This document shows, piece after piece, positions 33,314 to 41,850 of a stretch of DNA of 64,000 nucleotides (position 1 is the stretch's first letter; each line of letters starts with the position of its first letter). The translations under genes were made by a program, and so were the position numbers. The notes beneath the pieces were generated by a model that was not told the origin of the DNA, did not search any database, and saw nothing but the letters and a program-made list of their open reading frames with translations. The DNA comes from Phycisphaerales bacterium. Lineage in GTDB: Bacteria; Planctomycetota; Phycisphaerae; Phycisphaerales; SM1A02. Location of the stretch: NCBI GenBank assembly GCA_030748455.1, contig JASMLY010000044.1, positions 4,337-68,336 of the forward strand, given 5' to 3'.

Positions 33314-34759
33314 TTGCATTGCTCAGTTCTATTTCTGCCCATTCTCGCTATCCCAATAGCCTTTCACACTCTAGGCTGTGAGGCTACCCCTCAACAGAAA
33401 TCCTCCACCGCACTTGGATCCCCAACGGATTTCGTTAAGACAAACAAGCAGGAAGAAGCCGCTGCGACACAGTTGGATATTGTCGAGGTCTACCAAGAAT
33501 TGTGGCCACTGATTCCTATCGAACAGCAACATAAAAAGTTACCAAGTTTACTTACAAATGATCTGCCCGATCTCCGGTCGTTTGGTATCAAGCGAGTCTC
33601 TATTTTGAACCGAGATGGTGAAGCTACGGAAGCAGAGCTGCTCTCAATCGTTACCCTTCTTGGCGATCCGAACCCGAAAGTTCGCGTTGCAGCGGCTGAA
33701 ATGTTGCCAGAAATTAGCTTGCCACAAGTGCCTGTTACAGTTGCCAGATATCTTGCAAGTGAAATGAACGAAGAAGTGGTTTTAGCAGAGATTACCTATT
33801 TCATAACCAATCCACATCCCGATGCTGCCCAACCGGTCATTGCTTGGTTGAACTCTCCACTTGTACAACAATCTTCCGAAGCACTTGTAGCGATATTCAC
33901 TGACACTCGGTTGTTTGGTCAAGTTGATGAACTTTGGATTGATGCAGTGAAGCAAGCGCAACAAACCTACAGTGAACCAGCACTTCTCACTCTAGAGATC
34001 ATCGTAGGATCTGACACAAACAGGCAACAGTGCAAAGAGTTACTCGCCCGAGCTTCTGATGCAAACCGAAGAGCAGTGGCAACGGGATTCGCAGCGATTG
34101 GCGCATGGGAACCCCTCCTGCCCTACAAAAACGACACCGAACTTTCACCATTCCTCATCGATGCATTACAAGTTAAAGGTGACCTAGATTCATTCGAAAT
34201 GCTTCTCACATTAAAAGCAAGCATTGAGACTGGAGTTTGGAGCAACGCGTCTGTTCAGATCCTTAAAAATCTAGACACACGTTCATTACTCCTAGCAGAC
34301 AATATGTTGCTCCAAGCAAACGAGACAGAGCTCCGCTTAAACACGTTGTTGGCCATTTGGAAACAATCAGAAAATCGTTCACTTGCTGCTCGAATTGCAA
34401 TTGCAAAAAGAGCAATCCCACTTCTGAACGATGCGGGGAGGTCTGACGAAGCATTACAGATCCTTGAAGAATATGGCGATTCAATAATCGACGACGAATT
34501 ACTCACGTTGCAGTTTGATACGGCTATCCTTGCATCGCTGTGGGATTCAGCAGCAGACGTTCGCCCTGAGCCAGCACCTTGGGTTCAAGCGTGGGTTTCA
34601 ATGAAAGAAAACGATCCACCTTCCGCGGTTGTATTACGCCAACAAATTTTACAACGATTCGAAACTACACTTACAAACGAACAACAAACACTCTTAGGTG
34701 TCGAAGAAACATCGGTAGTATCAGAAGAAACCACATCAAAACAAGAAATAATTCCATGA
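33314..34759 (+). CDS. Predicted lipoprotein with HEAT-like repeats
   Basis: 481 residues from a TTG start with AAGAG upstream. The N-terminus (VLFLPILAIPIAFHTLGCEA) is a lipoprotein signal peptide with a plausible lipobox Cys at about residue 22. The mature part is alpha-helical, with HEAT-type motifs such as LLGDPNPKVRVAAAEMLPEI. It probably forms an elongated scaffold at a membrane. It overlaps fumC by four bases (ATGA), so the two are translated from one message, though no functional tie is evident. Confidence 0.7.
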   Translation: MHCSVLFLPILAIPIAFHTLGCEATPQQKSSTALGSPTDFVKTNKQEEAAATQLDIVEVYQELWPLIPIEQQHKKLPSLLTNDLPDLRSFGIKRVSILNRDGEATEAELLSIVTLLGDPNPKVRVAAAEMLPEISLPQVPVTVARYLASEMNEEVVLAEITYFITNPHPDAAQPVIAWLNSPLVQQSSEALVAIFTDTRLFGQVDELWIDAVKQAQQTYSEPALLTLEIIVGSDTNRQQCKELLARASDANRRAVATGFAAIGAWEPLLPYKNDTELSPFLIDALQVKGDLDSFEMLLTLKASIETGVWSNASVQILKNLDTRSLLLADNMLLQANETELRLNTLLAIWKQSENRSLAARIAIAKRAIPLLNDAGRSDEALQILEEYGDSIIDDELLTLQFDTAILASLWDSAADVRPEPAPWVQAWVSMKENDPPSAVVLRQQILQRFETTLTNEQQTLLGVEETSVVSEETTSKQEIIP

Positions 34760-36198
34760 GCAAAGCAAAGAAGCGCATTCGTATTGAAAAAGATTCAATG
34801 GGTGAGATGGAAGTTCCAGCCCACGCATTGTTTGGCGCAACAACCCAACGAGCGGTCTTGAATTTTCCCGTCTCTCAGCGCCCCCTTCCGACATCCATGA
34901 TTCGATCGTTCGCACTGTTAAAACGCGCAGCTGCTATCGCCAACCATAAATTGAAGTTACTTGATGAAGAGCGGAAAAACTTAATCGTAACTGCATGTGA
35001 AGATGTGATTGAAGCACTTGACGATCCAGAGCGATCCGAAGACACGATGGGCCATTTTCCAATCGATGTATTCCAAACAGGGTCTGGAACTTCGACCAAC
35101 ATGAACATGAACGAGGTGATTTCTAACCTCGCATGCAAATCGGTCGGCGCAAAGATTGGCTCAAAAGATCCGATTCACCCAAATGATCATGTCAACATGG
35201 GACAATCATCGAATGACACATTTCCGACAGCAATGCAACTTGCTGCGTGCATGCAGATCAGAGATCAACTGATCCCTGCGCTCAAATCTCTTCATAAGGG
35301 TTTAAAAACAAAATCAAAGAAATGGGACAAAATTGTTACCATCGGTCGTACGCACCTGATGGATGCTACGCCTGTGCGAATGGGGCAGATCTTTTCTGGG
35401 TATGCAGCAGCAATGGAGTACTGTATTCTTCGAGCCGAAAGAGCAATGATGCGGCTTGCAGAAAACATGCCCATTGGAGGTACTGCAGTTGGAACAGGTA
35501 TCAACACACACAATCGATTTTCTACACTCGTGTGCCGAGAACTTTCTAAAAATGCACGAGTGAAATTTGCTGAAGCAGAAAACCATTTTGAAGCACAAGC
35601 AACTCGTGACTGCGTTGTTGAAGCACATGGTGAATTGAAAACAATTGCAACGAGCATCTCCAAAATTTCGAACGATCTTCGCTTGTTAGGATCCGGCCCT
35701 CGCTGTGGACTGTTTCAACTGATTCACCCCGCAACGCAACCTGGCTCGTCCATCATGCCAGGAAAAGTGAATCCTGTTATTTGCGAATCTGCAATGCAAG
35801 TTTTCTGCCAAGTCGCTGGGAATGATGTAACCATTACAACCGCAGCGAGCGGTGGAATAGGTTCTATATTTGAACTGAATTTGTGTATGCCTGTCATCGC
35901 TGATAATTTGATTGAGTCGATCACCCTTCTTGCAGGTGTATCTACGATTCTTCAGGAAAAATTGATCGATGGGCTCGAGGTGAATAGAGAACTTTCTGAA
36001 AACCTTGTCGAACGAAGTTTAATGGTAGGTACAGCCCTCGCCCCCGTTATTGGGTACGACACAGCTGCAAGAATTGCAAAAGAAGCATTCAAAACAGGCG
36101 AGACGATCCGAGAAATTGTGATTCGAGAAAATCTTTTAGAAGAGGAAGAGTTGACTGAGCTTCTTGATTTTTATCAAATGACAGAACCTTCAACCTAA
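34756..36198 (+). CDS. fumC: Class II fumarate hydratase
   Basis: 480 residues of the fumarase/aspartase superfamily. It starts RIRIEKDSMGEMEVPAHALFGATTQRA, with TGSGTSTNMNMNEV, HPNDHVNMGQSSNDTFPTAM, and the signature GSSIMPGKVNP near residue 330. The combination of signature and length fits FumC, which interconverts fumarate and malate without an Fe-S cluster. Aspartase is the main alternative, but the spacing and the absence of aspartase-specific residues favour FumC. The start is the ATG overlapping the preceding stop (ATGA). Confidence 0.92.
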   Translation: MSKAKKRIRIEKDSMGEMEVPAHALFGATTQRAVLNFPVSQRPLPTSMIRSFALLKRAAAIANHKLKLLDEERKNLIVTACEDVIEALDDPERSEDTMGHFPIDVFQTGSGTSTNMNMNEVISNLACKSVGAKIGSKDPIHPNDHVNMGQSSNDTFPTAMQLAACMQIRDQLIPALKSLHKGLKTKSKKWDKIVTIGRTHLMDATPVRMGQIFSGYAAAMEYCILRAERAMMRLAENMPIGGTAVGTGINTHNRFSTLVCRELSKNARVKFAEAENHFEAQATRDCVVEAHGELKTIATSISKISNDLRLLGSGPRCGLFQLIHPATQPGSSIMPGKVNPVICESAMQVFCQVAGNDVTITTAASGGIGSIFELNLCMPVIADNLIESITLLAGVSTILQEKLIDGLEVNRELSENLVERSLMVGTALAPVIGYDTAARIAKEAFKTGETIREIVIRENLLEEEELTELLDFYQMTEPST

Positions 36199-36220
36199 TT
36201 TTGGCTCTGCTTCTTTGGCA

Positions 36221-36252
36221 ATACGTGGATCTTTTTTACCCACTCCACGTAT
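36221..36252. promoter_or_regulatory. 9-bp inverted repeat upstream of the hydroxyacyl-CoA dehydrogenase gene
   Basis: ATACGTGGA (36221-36229) and TCCACGTAT (36244-36252) are perfect inverted copies separated by 14 bases that include six T. TATGAT (36250-36255), a good -10, overlaps the right arm. It could be an operator for a regulator of the dehydrogenase-thiolase genes, or a stem-loop ending fumC transcription. Confidence 0.45.
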
Positions 36253-36266
36253 GATGTAGTAGGTCT

Positions 36267-37490
36267 ATGACAAACGCATCAACCCCAATTGGAGTTATCG
36301 GAGCGGGAACGATGGGCTGTGGTATTGCGCAAGCTGCAGCCTCAGCAGGATGGACTGTGTACCTTTTCGACATTGAGAAGGAGTTACTTGAAGCGGGAAT
36401 CAAACGCATCAAGGATCGCTACGAGAGACTTGTTCAAAAGAACCGTATAACTTCTGAAGAAGCATCGCAGACTCAAAGCCGAATCCTGCCAAAGAGTTCT
36501 CTTGCAGAATTCGAACAATGTGATTTAGTCATTGAAGCTGCAACAGAACAATTTGAAACAAAGGTCAAGATCTTGCAACAGGTTGGCGTTCTTTCTCCCC
36601 AAACTGTTATTGCAACAAACACGTCATCACTATCTGTGAGTGAACTTGCAAAACAAACTGATTTTTCAAAACGCATTGTCGGGTTGCATTTTTTCAATCC
36701 AGCACCAACGATGCCTCTCGTTGAAGCGATCCAAGGCGAGTTTGCCACAGACGAAGCACTATCAAGAGCAACTTTACTCGCTGAATGTTGGGGAAAGACT
36801 GTTGTTCGAGTTTCGGATTCTCCCGGTTTTATTGTGAACAGAATTGCCCGCCAATATTACTTAGAAGCTTGGCGAATCGTTGAAGACAAACTCGCAACTG
36901 TCGATGAAGTCGATACAATTATGCAAACGTTTGGTGAGTTTCGCATGGGACCATTTGAATTGATGGACATGCTCGGACAAGATGTGAGTTGCGCTACTAC
37001 AAGGCAGATCTGGCAACGACTCGGAAAGCCTTCTCGGCTTGCTCCATGCCCGATGCAAGAGGCTCTTGTTGCAAAAGGTCATGTAGGGAAATCGTCTGGT
37101 TGCGGCGCGTACGCGCACGATGACCAGAATAATGTTTCCCCCGCAATCATCACAGAACGTATACCATTGGAGATCCATGATGCACTGCGATCAGCACTGT
37201 GTGATTTTTGCCTAGAAGCAACTCCAATTGGAGGAAACATCCTTGAACAATATGTGTTTGCAAGAATCCTTGCGAGCATCATGAACGAAGCGATGTGGGC
37301 ACAAACAGAGGAAATCGCTTCTCCAGAAGACATCGATACCGCGATGAAACTCGGTACAAATTACCCTAGTGGTCCTCTTGAATGGGCGAAACGAATTGGC
37401 GAAGACCGAGTACGTACTGTTCTCACCGAACTGAATGCAACTGTCAGTGATGACCGGTTCATTGCCCCTCCTCGCCCAGTCACCATCTAA
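36267..37490 (+). CDS. 3-hydroxyacyl-CoA dehydrogenase (PaaH-like)
   Basis: 407 residues. The Rossmann NAD site GVIGAGTMGCGIAQAAASAGW opens the protein (GxGxxG at 9-14). The CDLVIEAATEQFETK and VGLHFFNPAPTMPLVE blocks with the catalytic His follow, then two C-terminal 3HCDH helical domains (about 190-290 and 300-400). The duplicated tail resembles PaaH/PaaC-type 3-hydroxyadipyl-CoA dehydrogenases more than short-chain HBD. With the thiolase just downstream and PaaY nearby, this points to a beta-oxidation module for dicarboxylic or aromatic-derived acyl-CoAs. Confidence 0.88.
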   Translation: MTNASTPIGVIGAGTMGCGIAQAAASAGWTVYLFDIEKELLEAGIKRIKDRYERLVQKNRITSEEASQTQSRILPKSSLAEFEQCDLVIEAATEQFETKVKILQQVGVLSPQTVIATNTSSLSVSELAKQTDFSKRIVGLHFFNPAPTMPLVEAIQGEFATDEALSRATLLAECWGKTVVRVSDSPGFIVNRIARQYYLEAWRIVEDKLATVDEVDTIMQTFGEFRMGPFELMDMLGQDVSCATTRQIWQRLGKPSRLAPCPMQEALVAKGHVGKSSGCGAYAHDDQNNVSPAIITERIPLEIHDALRSALCDFCLEATPIGGNILEQYVFARILASIMNEAMWAQTEEIASPEDIDTAMKLGTNYPSGPLEWAKRIGEDRVRTVLTELNATVSDDRFIAPPRPVTI

Positions 37491-37577
37491 TCACACGTAT
37501 TGCCGTACTCCTATCTTTTGGCAACGAGTCTCGGTGCCCAAGCACCCTATCGAGCACCAACAGGTACAATTGCTCGT

Positions 37578-38786
37578 ATGAGCAAACGAAGAGCAGCAAT
37601 TGTTTCAGCAGTGAGAACACCAATTGGGAAATTTGGTGGAGGTTTAAGTTCGATACGCCCAGATGATCTTGCAGCAGCCACCATTGCTCAAGCGGTCGAA
37701 CGGTCAGGCATCGACCCCACCACTATTGATGACGTGTATCTCGGAGCGACCAATCAAGCAGGGGAAGACAACCGAAATGTCGCAAGAATGGCAAGCTTGC
37801 TCGCTGGGCTTCCGATCACCGTACCCGGAGCTACAGTGAACCGCCTCTGTGCATCGGGGCTTGAGGCGATCAATATCGCTGCACGTATGATTGAAGCAAA
37901 TTGTGGAGATGTTTTCATCGCCGGTGGTGTCGAATCCATGAGCCGTGCACCCTACGTCATGAGCAAAGGCGCCACTGCGTTTGATAGATCGTGTGAGTTA
38001 TTCGATACAACCATCGGATGGCGTTTTACGAACCCTGCGTTAGCAAAACAGTATCCCCCAATCTCTATGGGACAAACCGCAGAAAATGTAGCGAAGGAAT
38101 TTTCAATTTCTCGTGCACAACAAGATGCGTTTGCTTTTGAAAGCCAACAGAGATGGAAAGCTGCAAACGATGCACAGACGTGGAAGGATGAGATCATTCC
38201 AATACACGTACCTCAGAGAAAGGGTGAACCAATCGTTGTCGACACGGATGAACACCCACGACCAACAGTAACCTTAGAAAAACTTTCTACGCTCCGACCA
38301 GCATTTTCAAAAGAACCTGACGCAACGGTTACTGCGGGAAACAGCAGTGGAATTAATGATGGCGCAGCTGCGATCGTACTCGTCGAAGAACGATTGGCAA
38401 AGTCACAAAACCTTCCAATTCTTGGGTTTGTCGGTGCCTCAGCCTCGGCGGGTGTTGACCCAAAAGTCATGGGGATTGGTCCAGTGCATGCAACGAATAC
38501 CCTACTCAAACGAGCGAATCTCAAAATTGATGACTTCGATCTTGTAGAGTTAAACGAAGCTTTTGCTGCGCAATCTCTTGCCTGCATCAAAGCACTCTCT
38601 TTAAACTCGAACATTGTCAATGTCAATGGGGGTGCAATTGCCATGGGGCACCCGCTGGGCTGTTCAGGTGCAAGAATCGCCGTTACACTCATCCATGAGC
38701 TCCATAGAAGAAAAGGAACAAGAGGGCTCGCTTCGTTGTGTGTCGGAGTTGGGCAAGGACTTTCAACAATAATTGAAAGAACCTAG
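37578..38786 (+). CDS. Acetyl-CoA acetyltransferase (thiolase)
   Basis: 402 residues with all thiolase landmarks: RRAAIVSAVRTPIGKFGGG start, acylation Cys in VNRLCASGLEA (C91), GGVESMSRAPYV, LNEAFAAQSLAC, and NGGAIAMGHPLGCSGAR containing the catalytic His and second Cys. It cleaves 3-ketoacyl-CoA (or condenses acetyl-CoA). I take the ATG at 37578; a TTG at 37500 would add 26 unrelated residues. It follows the hydroxyacyl-CoA dehydrogenase on the same strand. A degradative role such as PaaJ/PcaF is as likely as AtoB. Confidence 0.93.
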   Translation: MSKRRAAIVSAVRTPIGKFGGGLSSIRPDDLAAATIAQAVERSGIDPTTIDDVYLGATNQAGEDNRNVARMASLLAGLPITVPGATVNRLCASGLEAINIAARMIEANCGDVFIAGGVESMSRAPYVMSKGATAFDRSCELFDTTIGWRFTNPALAKQYPPISMGQTAENVAKEFSISRAQQDAFAFESQQRWKAANDAQTWKDEIIPIHVPQRKGEPIVVDTDEHPRPTVTLEKLSTLRPAFSKEPDATVTAGNSSGINDGAAAIVLVEERLAKSQNLPILGFVGASASAGVDPKVMGIGPVHATNTLLKRANLKIDDFDLVELNEAFAAQSLACIKALSLNSNIVNVNGGAIAMGHPLGCSGARIAVTLIHELHRRKGTRGLASLCVGVGQGLSTIIERT

Positions 38787-39380
38787 TTACTGTTTGTGTT
38801 TCGGGCCGTGTGAGGTTTGTGGAACTCGGGCGCGATCGATCTCTACCTCTGACAAGGGCTCACACTCTTTGGTCGTTTGAGCATGCCGCTTAGCGAGATA
38901 TTTATATGTGTCAGTACCCTCTGATTTCCATGCGATCTCTTCTTCCCGCAATGATCGTATGATTTTTGCAGGACTGCCAGCTGCAAGGCTTCGTGGTGGA
39001 ATCACTTGAGCTGCTTTAACAAAACTCATTGCTCCAACAATGCAACTCTCCCCCACCTCGGCTCCATCCATCACAACACTGTTCATACCAATGAGGGAGT
39101 TTTTCCCAATCGTACACCCATGGATCACTGCTCCATGCCCAATATGCCCGTCCTCTGCAATGACAGTGTCTTCTCCTGGGAAACTATGCACGATGCACCC
39201 ATCTTGAATATTGGTTCCATTTCCTACAATCAGCCTTCCAACATCGCCGCGAATCACTGCACAGGGACCAATGAAGCACATTGCGCCGATGATCACATCA
39301 CCAATAATCACCGCAGTTGGATGCACATACGCGGTCGAATCGATTACTGGGCGAATGCCCTCAAATTCGTAGATAGGCAT
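38787..39380 (-). CDS. paaY: PaaY-type hexapeptide-repeat protein (gamma-carbonic-anhydrase fold)
   Basis: 197 residues. It begins MPIYEFEGIRPVIDSTAYVHPTA, then left-handed beta-helix hexapeptides with GPCAVIRGDVG, NIQDGCIVHSFPGEDTVI and EDGHIGHGAVIHGC. This matches PaaY of phenylacetate catabolism, a thioesterase-like safeguard, closely over its whole length including the C-terminal EVEIDRARV tail. The metal-binding His residues of the gamma-CA fold are present. The gene converges on the thiolase with no gap. No paaABCDE genes are in the window. The ATG at 39380 overlaps the region upstream of the divergent permease. Confidence 0.85.
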   Translation of the reverse strand: MPIYEFEGIRPVIDSTAYVHPTAVIIGDVIIGAMCFIGPCAVIRGDVGRLIVGNGTNIQDGCIVHSFPGEDTVIAEDGHIGHGAVIHGCTIGKNSLIGMNSVVMDGAEVGESCIVGAMSFVKAAQVIPPRSLAAGSPAKIIRSLREEEIAWKSEGTDTYKYLAKRHAQTTKECEPLSEVEIDRARVPQTSHGPKHKQ

Positions 39381-39441
39381 GTGGTCGATTGTAGCAACGA
39401 TGAGTATCTTCCGAAGTGGTGATAGAATCTCATTTATACCT

Positions 39442-41574
39442 ATGGCAGTGCTAAAACAAAAGAACTCAAAAAGAAATCTCGGACTCTTTGCTGTCTTTGC
39501 ATTAGCAACTGGAACAACGCTCAGTAGCGGGTTCTTTCTTCTACCGAGTTTTGCTACCCAACTTGCAGGTCCAGCGGTCATCCTCGCGTACCTCATTGCG
39601 GGATTGTTGCTTGTCCCACCCATGCTAAGCAAGATTGAACTTGGTACTGCAATGCCTCGTTCGGGCGGAGAGTATTATTTTCTTGACCGTAGTCTTGGGC
39701 CAATGGTAGGCACAATCGGTGGGCTCGGCATTTGGCTCGCACTCATCCTCAAAACTGCATTTGCACTCGTAGGCATGGGCGCGTATATCCAACTCTTCCT
39801 CCCAGTGAGTGAAAGCGGCTCAACGTACACGTTTATCGCCATATGCCTCGTGGTGTTTTTCTGCTTCTTGAACTTGCTTGGTGCAAAGAAAACAACATCG
39901 TTTCAAATTGTTTTGGTCATGACGCTTCTTGGGTTTCTCGCTTGGTTTCTCACAGCAGGAAGTATAAAAATCCAATCAGCAAATCTCTCGAATTTCTTCG
40001 GAAAACCTACAAGTGATATTTTTGCAACTGCAGGCATGGTCTTCATTAGTTACGTCGGTGTCACAAAAGTTTTCAGCGTAGCGGGTGAAATCAAGAACCC
40101 AGAAAGAAATTTACCCCTTGGATTATTCCTCGCAATTGGCACAGCGATTCTTGTATACATCATCGGGCTGACAGTCATGATCGGCGTTAGCGGCGTAGAA
40201 AGCATGTCTTTTAGCGCACCCAACACAACAAACCTCACCCCTGTTTCTTCTACGGCAGAAATTATCACAGGATCGAGAATAGGTGGATTGGTGATGGCCG
40301 TTGCCGCAGTGCTCGCGTTCCTATCCGTTGCAAATGCTGGAATGCTCAGCGCATCAAGATATCCACTTGCAATGAGCCGAGACCATTTACTCCCAAGGAG
40401 CCTCCGGAAAGTCGATAGCAAGGGAACCCCGTTCTTTGGCATTGTTGTTTGTGCGATACTGATCTCCCTTGTGATTTTATTTTTGGATCCATTAAAGATC
40501 GCAAAACTTGCAAGTGCGTTCCAATTGATGATGTTCTCATTACTCTGCCTCTCTGTCATCGTCATGCGAGAAACAAAACTAGATTCTTACGATCCGGGTT
40601 TCAGAGTCCCCTTCTACCCTTGGCTACAAATTTGTGGGTTCTGCGCATGTATCTGGATCATCTTTATGATGGGGTGGTTGCCTGTCCTCTTTTCGGCTGG
40701 AGTCGTAACCCTCGGTGTTGTTTGGTATTTCACCTACGCTCGACATCGAGTGGATCGATACGGAGCGATCTATCATGTGTTTGAACGGTTAGGGAGAAAG
40801 CGATTTGCTGCACTTGATACAGAATTACGTGGAATTCTGAAAGAAAAAGGGTTACGGTCACACGACCCCTTCGATGAAATCGTCGCAAAAGCCAGGGTGA
40901 TTGATGCACCCTACGGAACTTCGTTCGAAGATATTACAACCTCCGCCGCAGATGAGTTGGCTGCACTGCTACCTGTCACGGCAGAAACTCTTTCAGAAGG
41001 GTTTCTCCATGGGACAAAAGTTGGCGCAACCCCTGTTACCGGCGGTGTAGCACTTCCTCACCTACGTCTACCGAATATAGAAACATCGATAATGGTCATT
41101 GCTCGCTCAAAAGACGGACTTGTCATCGATGTTGGTGATGCTTTTGGTGGTCATCACGAGGAGCAAGCGATTCATGCCTTGTTCTTCCTCATCAGCCCAG
41201 AGAACGATCCCTCGCAGCATTTACGTCTACTTGCACAACTTGCTGGCCATGTTGATCAAGAAGGGTTTATGGCTAAGTGGGTCTCAGCAAACTCTTCTCA
41301 AGAAATGAAAGAGATTCTATTGCGAGACGATCGGTTCCTCTCCATCAGGCTCGAAGGTGGAGCATCAACCGAACCACTCATAGGGGTACCTCTTAAAAGT
41401 TTGAATTTTCCTGAAGAATGCCTCGTTGCATTAATCCAACGAAGAGGACACATGGTCGTTCCCAGAGGTAGCACAATTCTTGAAGAGTTCGATCAACTCA
41501 CTGTCATCGGAGACAAACGAGGAATCAGAGCACTCAAAGAACAGTTTGGAACTTCCCCCCTCGGGAGTGATTAA
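39442..41574 (+). CDS. APC-superfamily permease fused to PTS EIIA-type and RCK_C domains
   Basis: 710 residues. Residues 1 to about 440 form a 12-helix amino-acid/polyamine permease (TTLSSGFFLLPSF near the unwound helix 1 and SRYPLAMSRDHLLP). Then comes a cytosolic EIIA-2-like domain (about 490-620) whose GGVALPHLRLPN places a His at about 540, where PTS EIIA proteins carry the phospho-histidine. The last 80 residues match a TrkA-C/RCK_C fold (LIGVPLKSLNFPEECLVALI ... GSTILEEFDQLTVIG). The soluble part probably senses a ligand or nitrogen-PTS phosphate to gate transport. Substrate unknown. Confidence 0.85.
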   Translation: MAVLKQKNSKRNLGLFAVFALATGTTLSSGFFLLPSFATQLAGPAVILAYLIAGLLLVPPMLSKIELGTAMPRSGGEYYFLDRSLGPMVGTIGGLGIWLALILKTAFALVGMGAYIQLFLPVSESGSTYTFIAICLVVFFCFLNLLGAKKTTSFQIVLVMTLLGFLAWFLTAGSIKIQSANLSNFFGKPTSDIFATAGMVFISYVGVTKVFSVAGEIKNPERNLPLGLFLAIGTAILVYIIGLTVMIGVSGVESMSFSAPNTTNLTPVSSTAEIITGSRIGGLVMAVAAVLAFLSVANAGMLSASRYPLAMSRDHLLPRSLRKVDSKGTPFFGIVVCAILISLVILFLDPLKIAKLASAFQLMMFSLLCLSVIVMRETKLDSYDPGFRVPFYPWLQICGFCACIWIIFMMGWLPVLFSAGVVTLGVVWYFTYARHRVDRYGAIYHVFERLGRKRFAALDTELRGILKEKGLRSHDPFDEIVAKARVIDAPYGTSFEDITTSAADELAALLPVTAETLSEGFLHGTKVGATPVTGGVALPHLRLPNIETSIMVIARSKDGLVIDVGDAFGGHHEEQAIHALFFLISPENDPSQHLRLLAQLAGHVDQEGFMAKWVSANSSQEMKEILLRDDRFLSIRLEGGASTEPLIGVPLKSLNFPEECLVALIQRRGHMVVPRGSTILEEFDQLTVIGDKRGIRALKEQFGTSPLGSD

Positions 41575-41850
41575 CACTCTTCCATTGAAATCAACAACTC
41601 CCCGATGATTCGGGGAGTTGATCGATCCTTCAAAAGGAAATCTGGGAGAGAGAGGGGAGAAAGTAGAGAGAGTTAGGAGAGAAAAAGGAGGAGAAGAGTT
41701 TAGTTGTTAGTCATACGAGGGAGAATCCATTTGGTTCGTTCAATTTCGTAATCCATCTACTACCAACTATCCCCAAGGATCGATTGTGTGAATCGAATGT
41801 ACTAGAAAAAAACAAAAAACCCCACTAGCAGCCGAAAAAGGCTGTTTTTT
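41575..41850 (+). other. Structured purine-rich 3' region after the APC permease gene, with terminator
   Basis: No gene in these 274 bases. On the + strand there is a perfect 11-bp hairpin CAACTCCCCGA/TCGGGGAGTTG (41595-41620). Next, ATCGATCCTT (41621-41630) can pair with AAGGATCGAT (41775-41784). A 55-base GA-only-like tract lies at about 41644-41698, and a small TCGATT/AATCGA hairpin at 41780-41796. A terminator CAGCC-GAAAAA-GGCTG-TTTTTT (41829-41850) closes it, and its T run touches the kinase stop codon. Read on the other strand the tract is CU-rich. It may be a long 3' UTR or a separate RNA. Confidence 0.55.

Noticed and set aside
34579..34755. 59-residue N-terminal extension of fumarase
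   Set aside because: It overlaps the HEAT lipoprotein gene; family alignment starts at the ATG at 34756.
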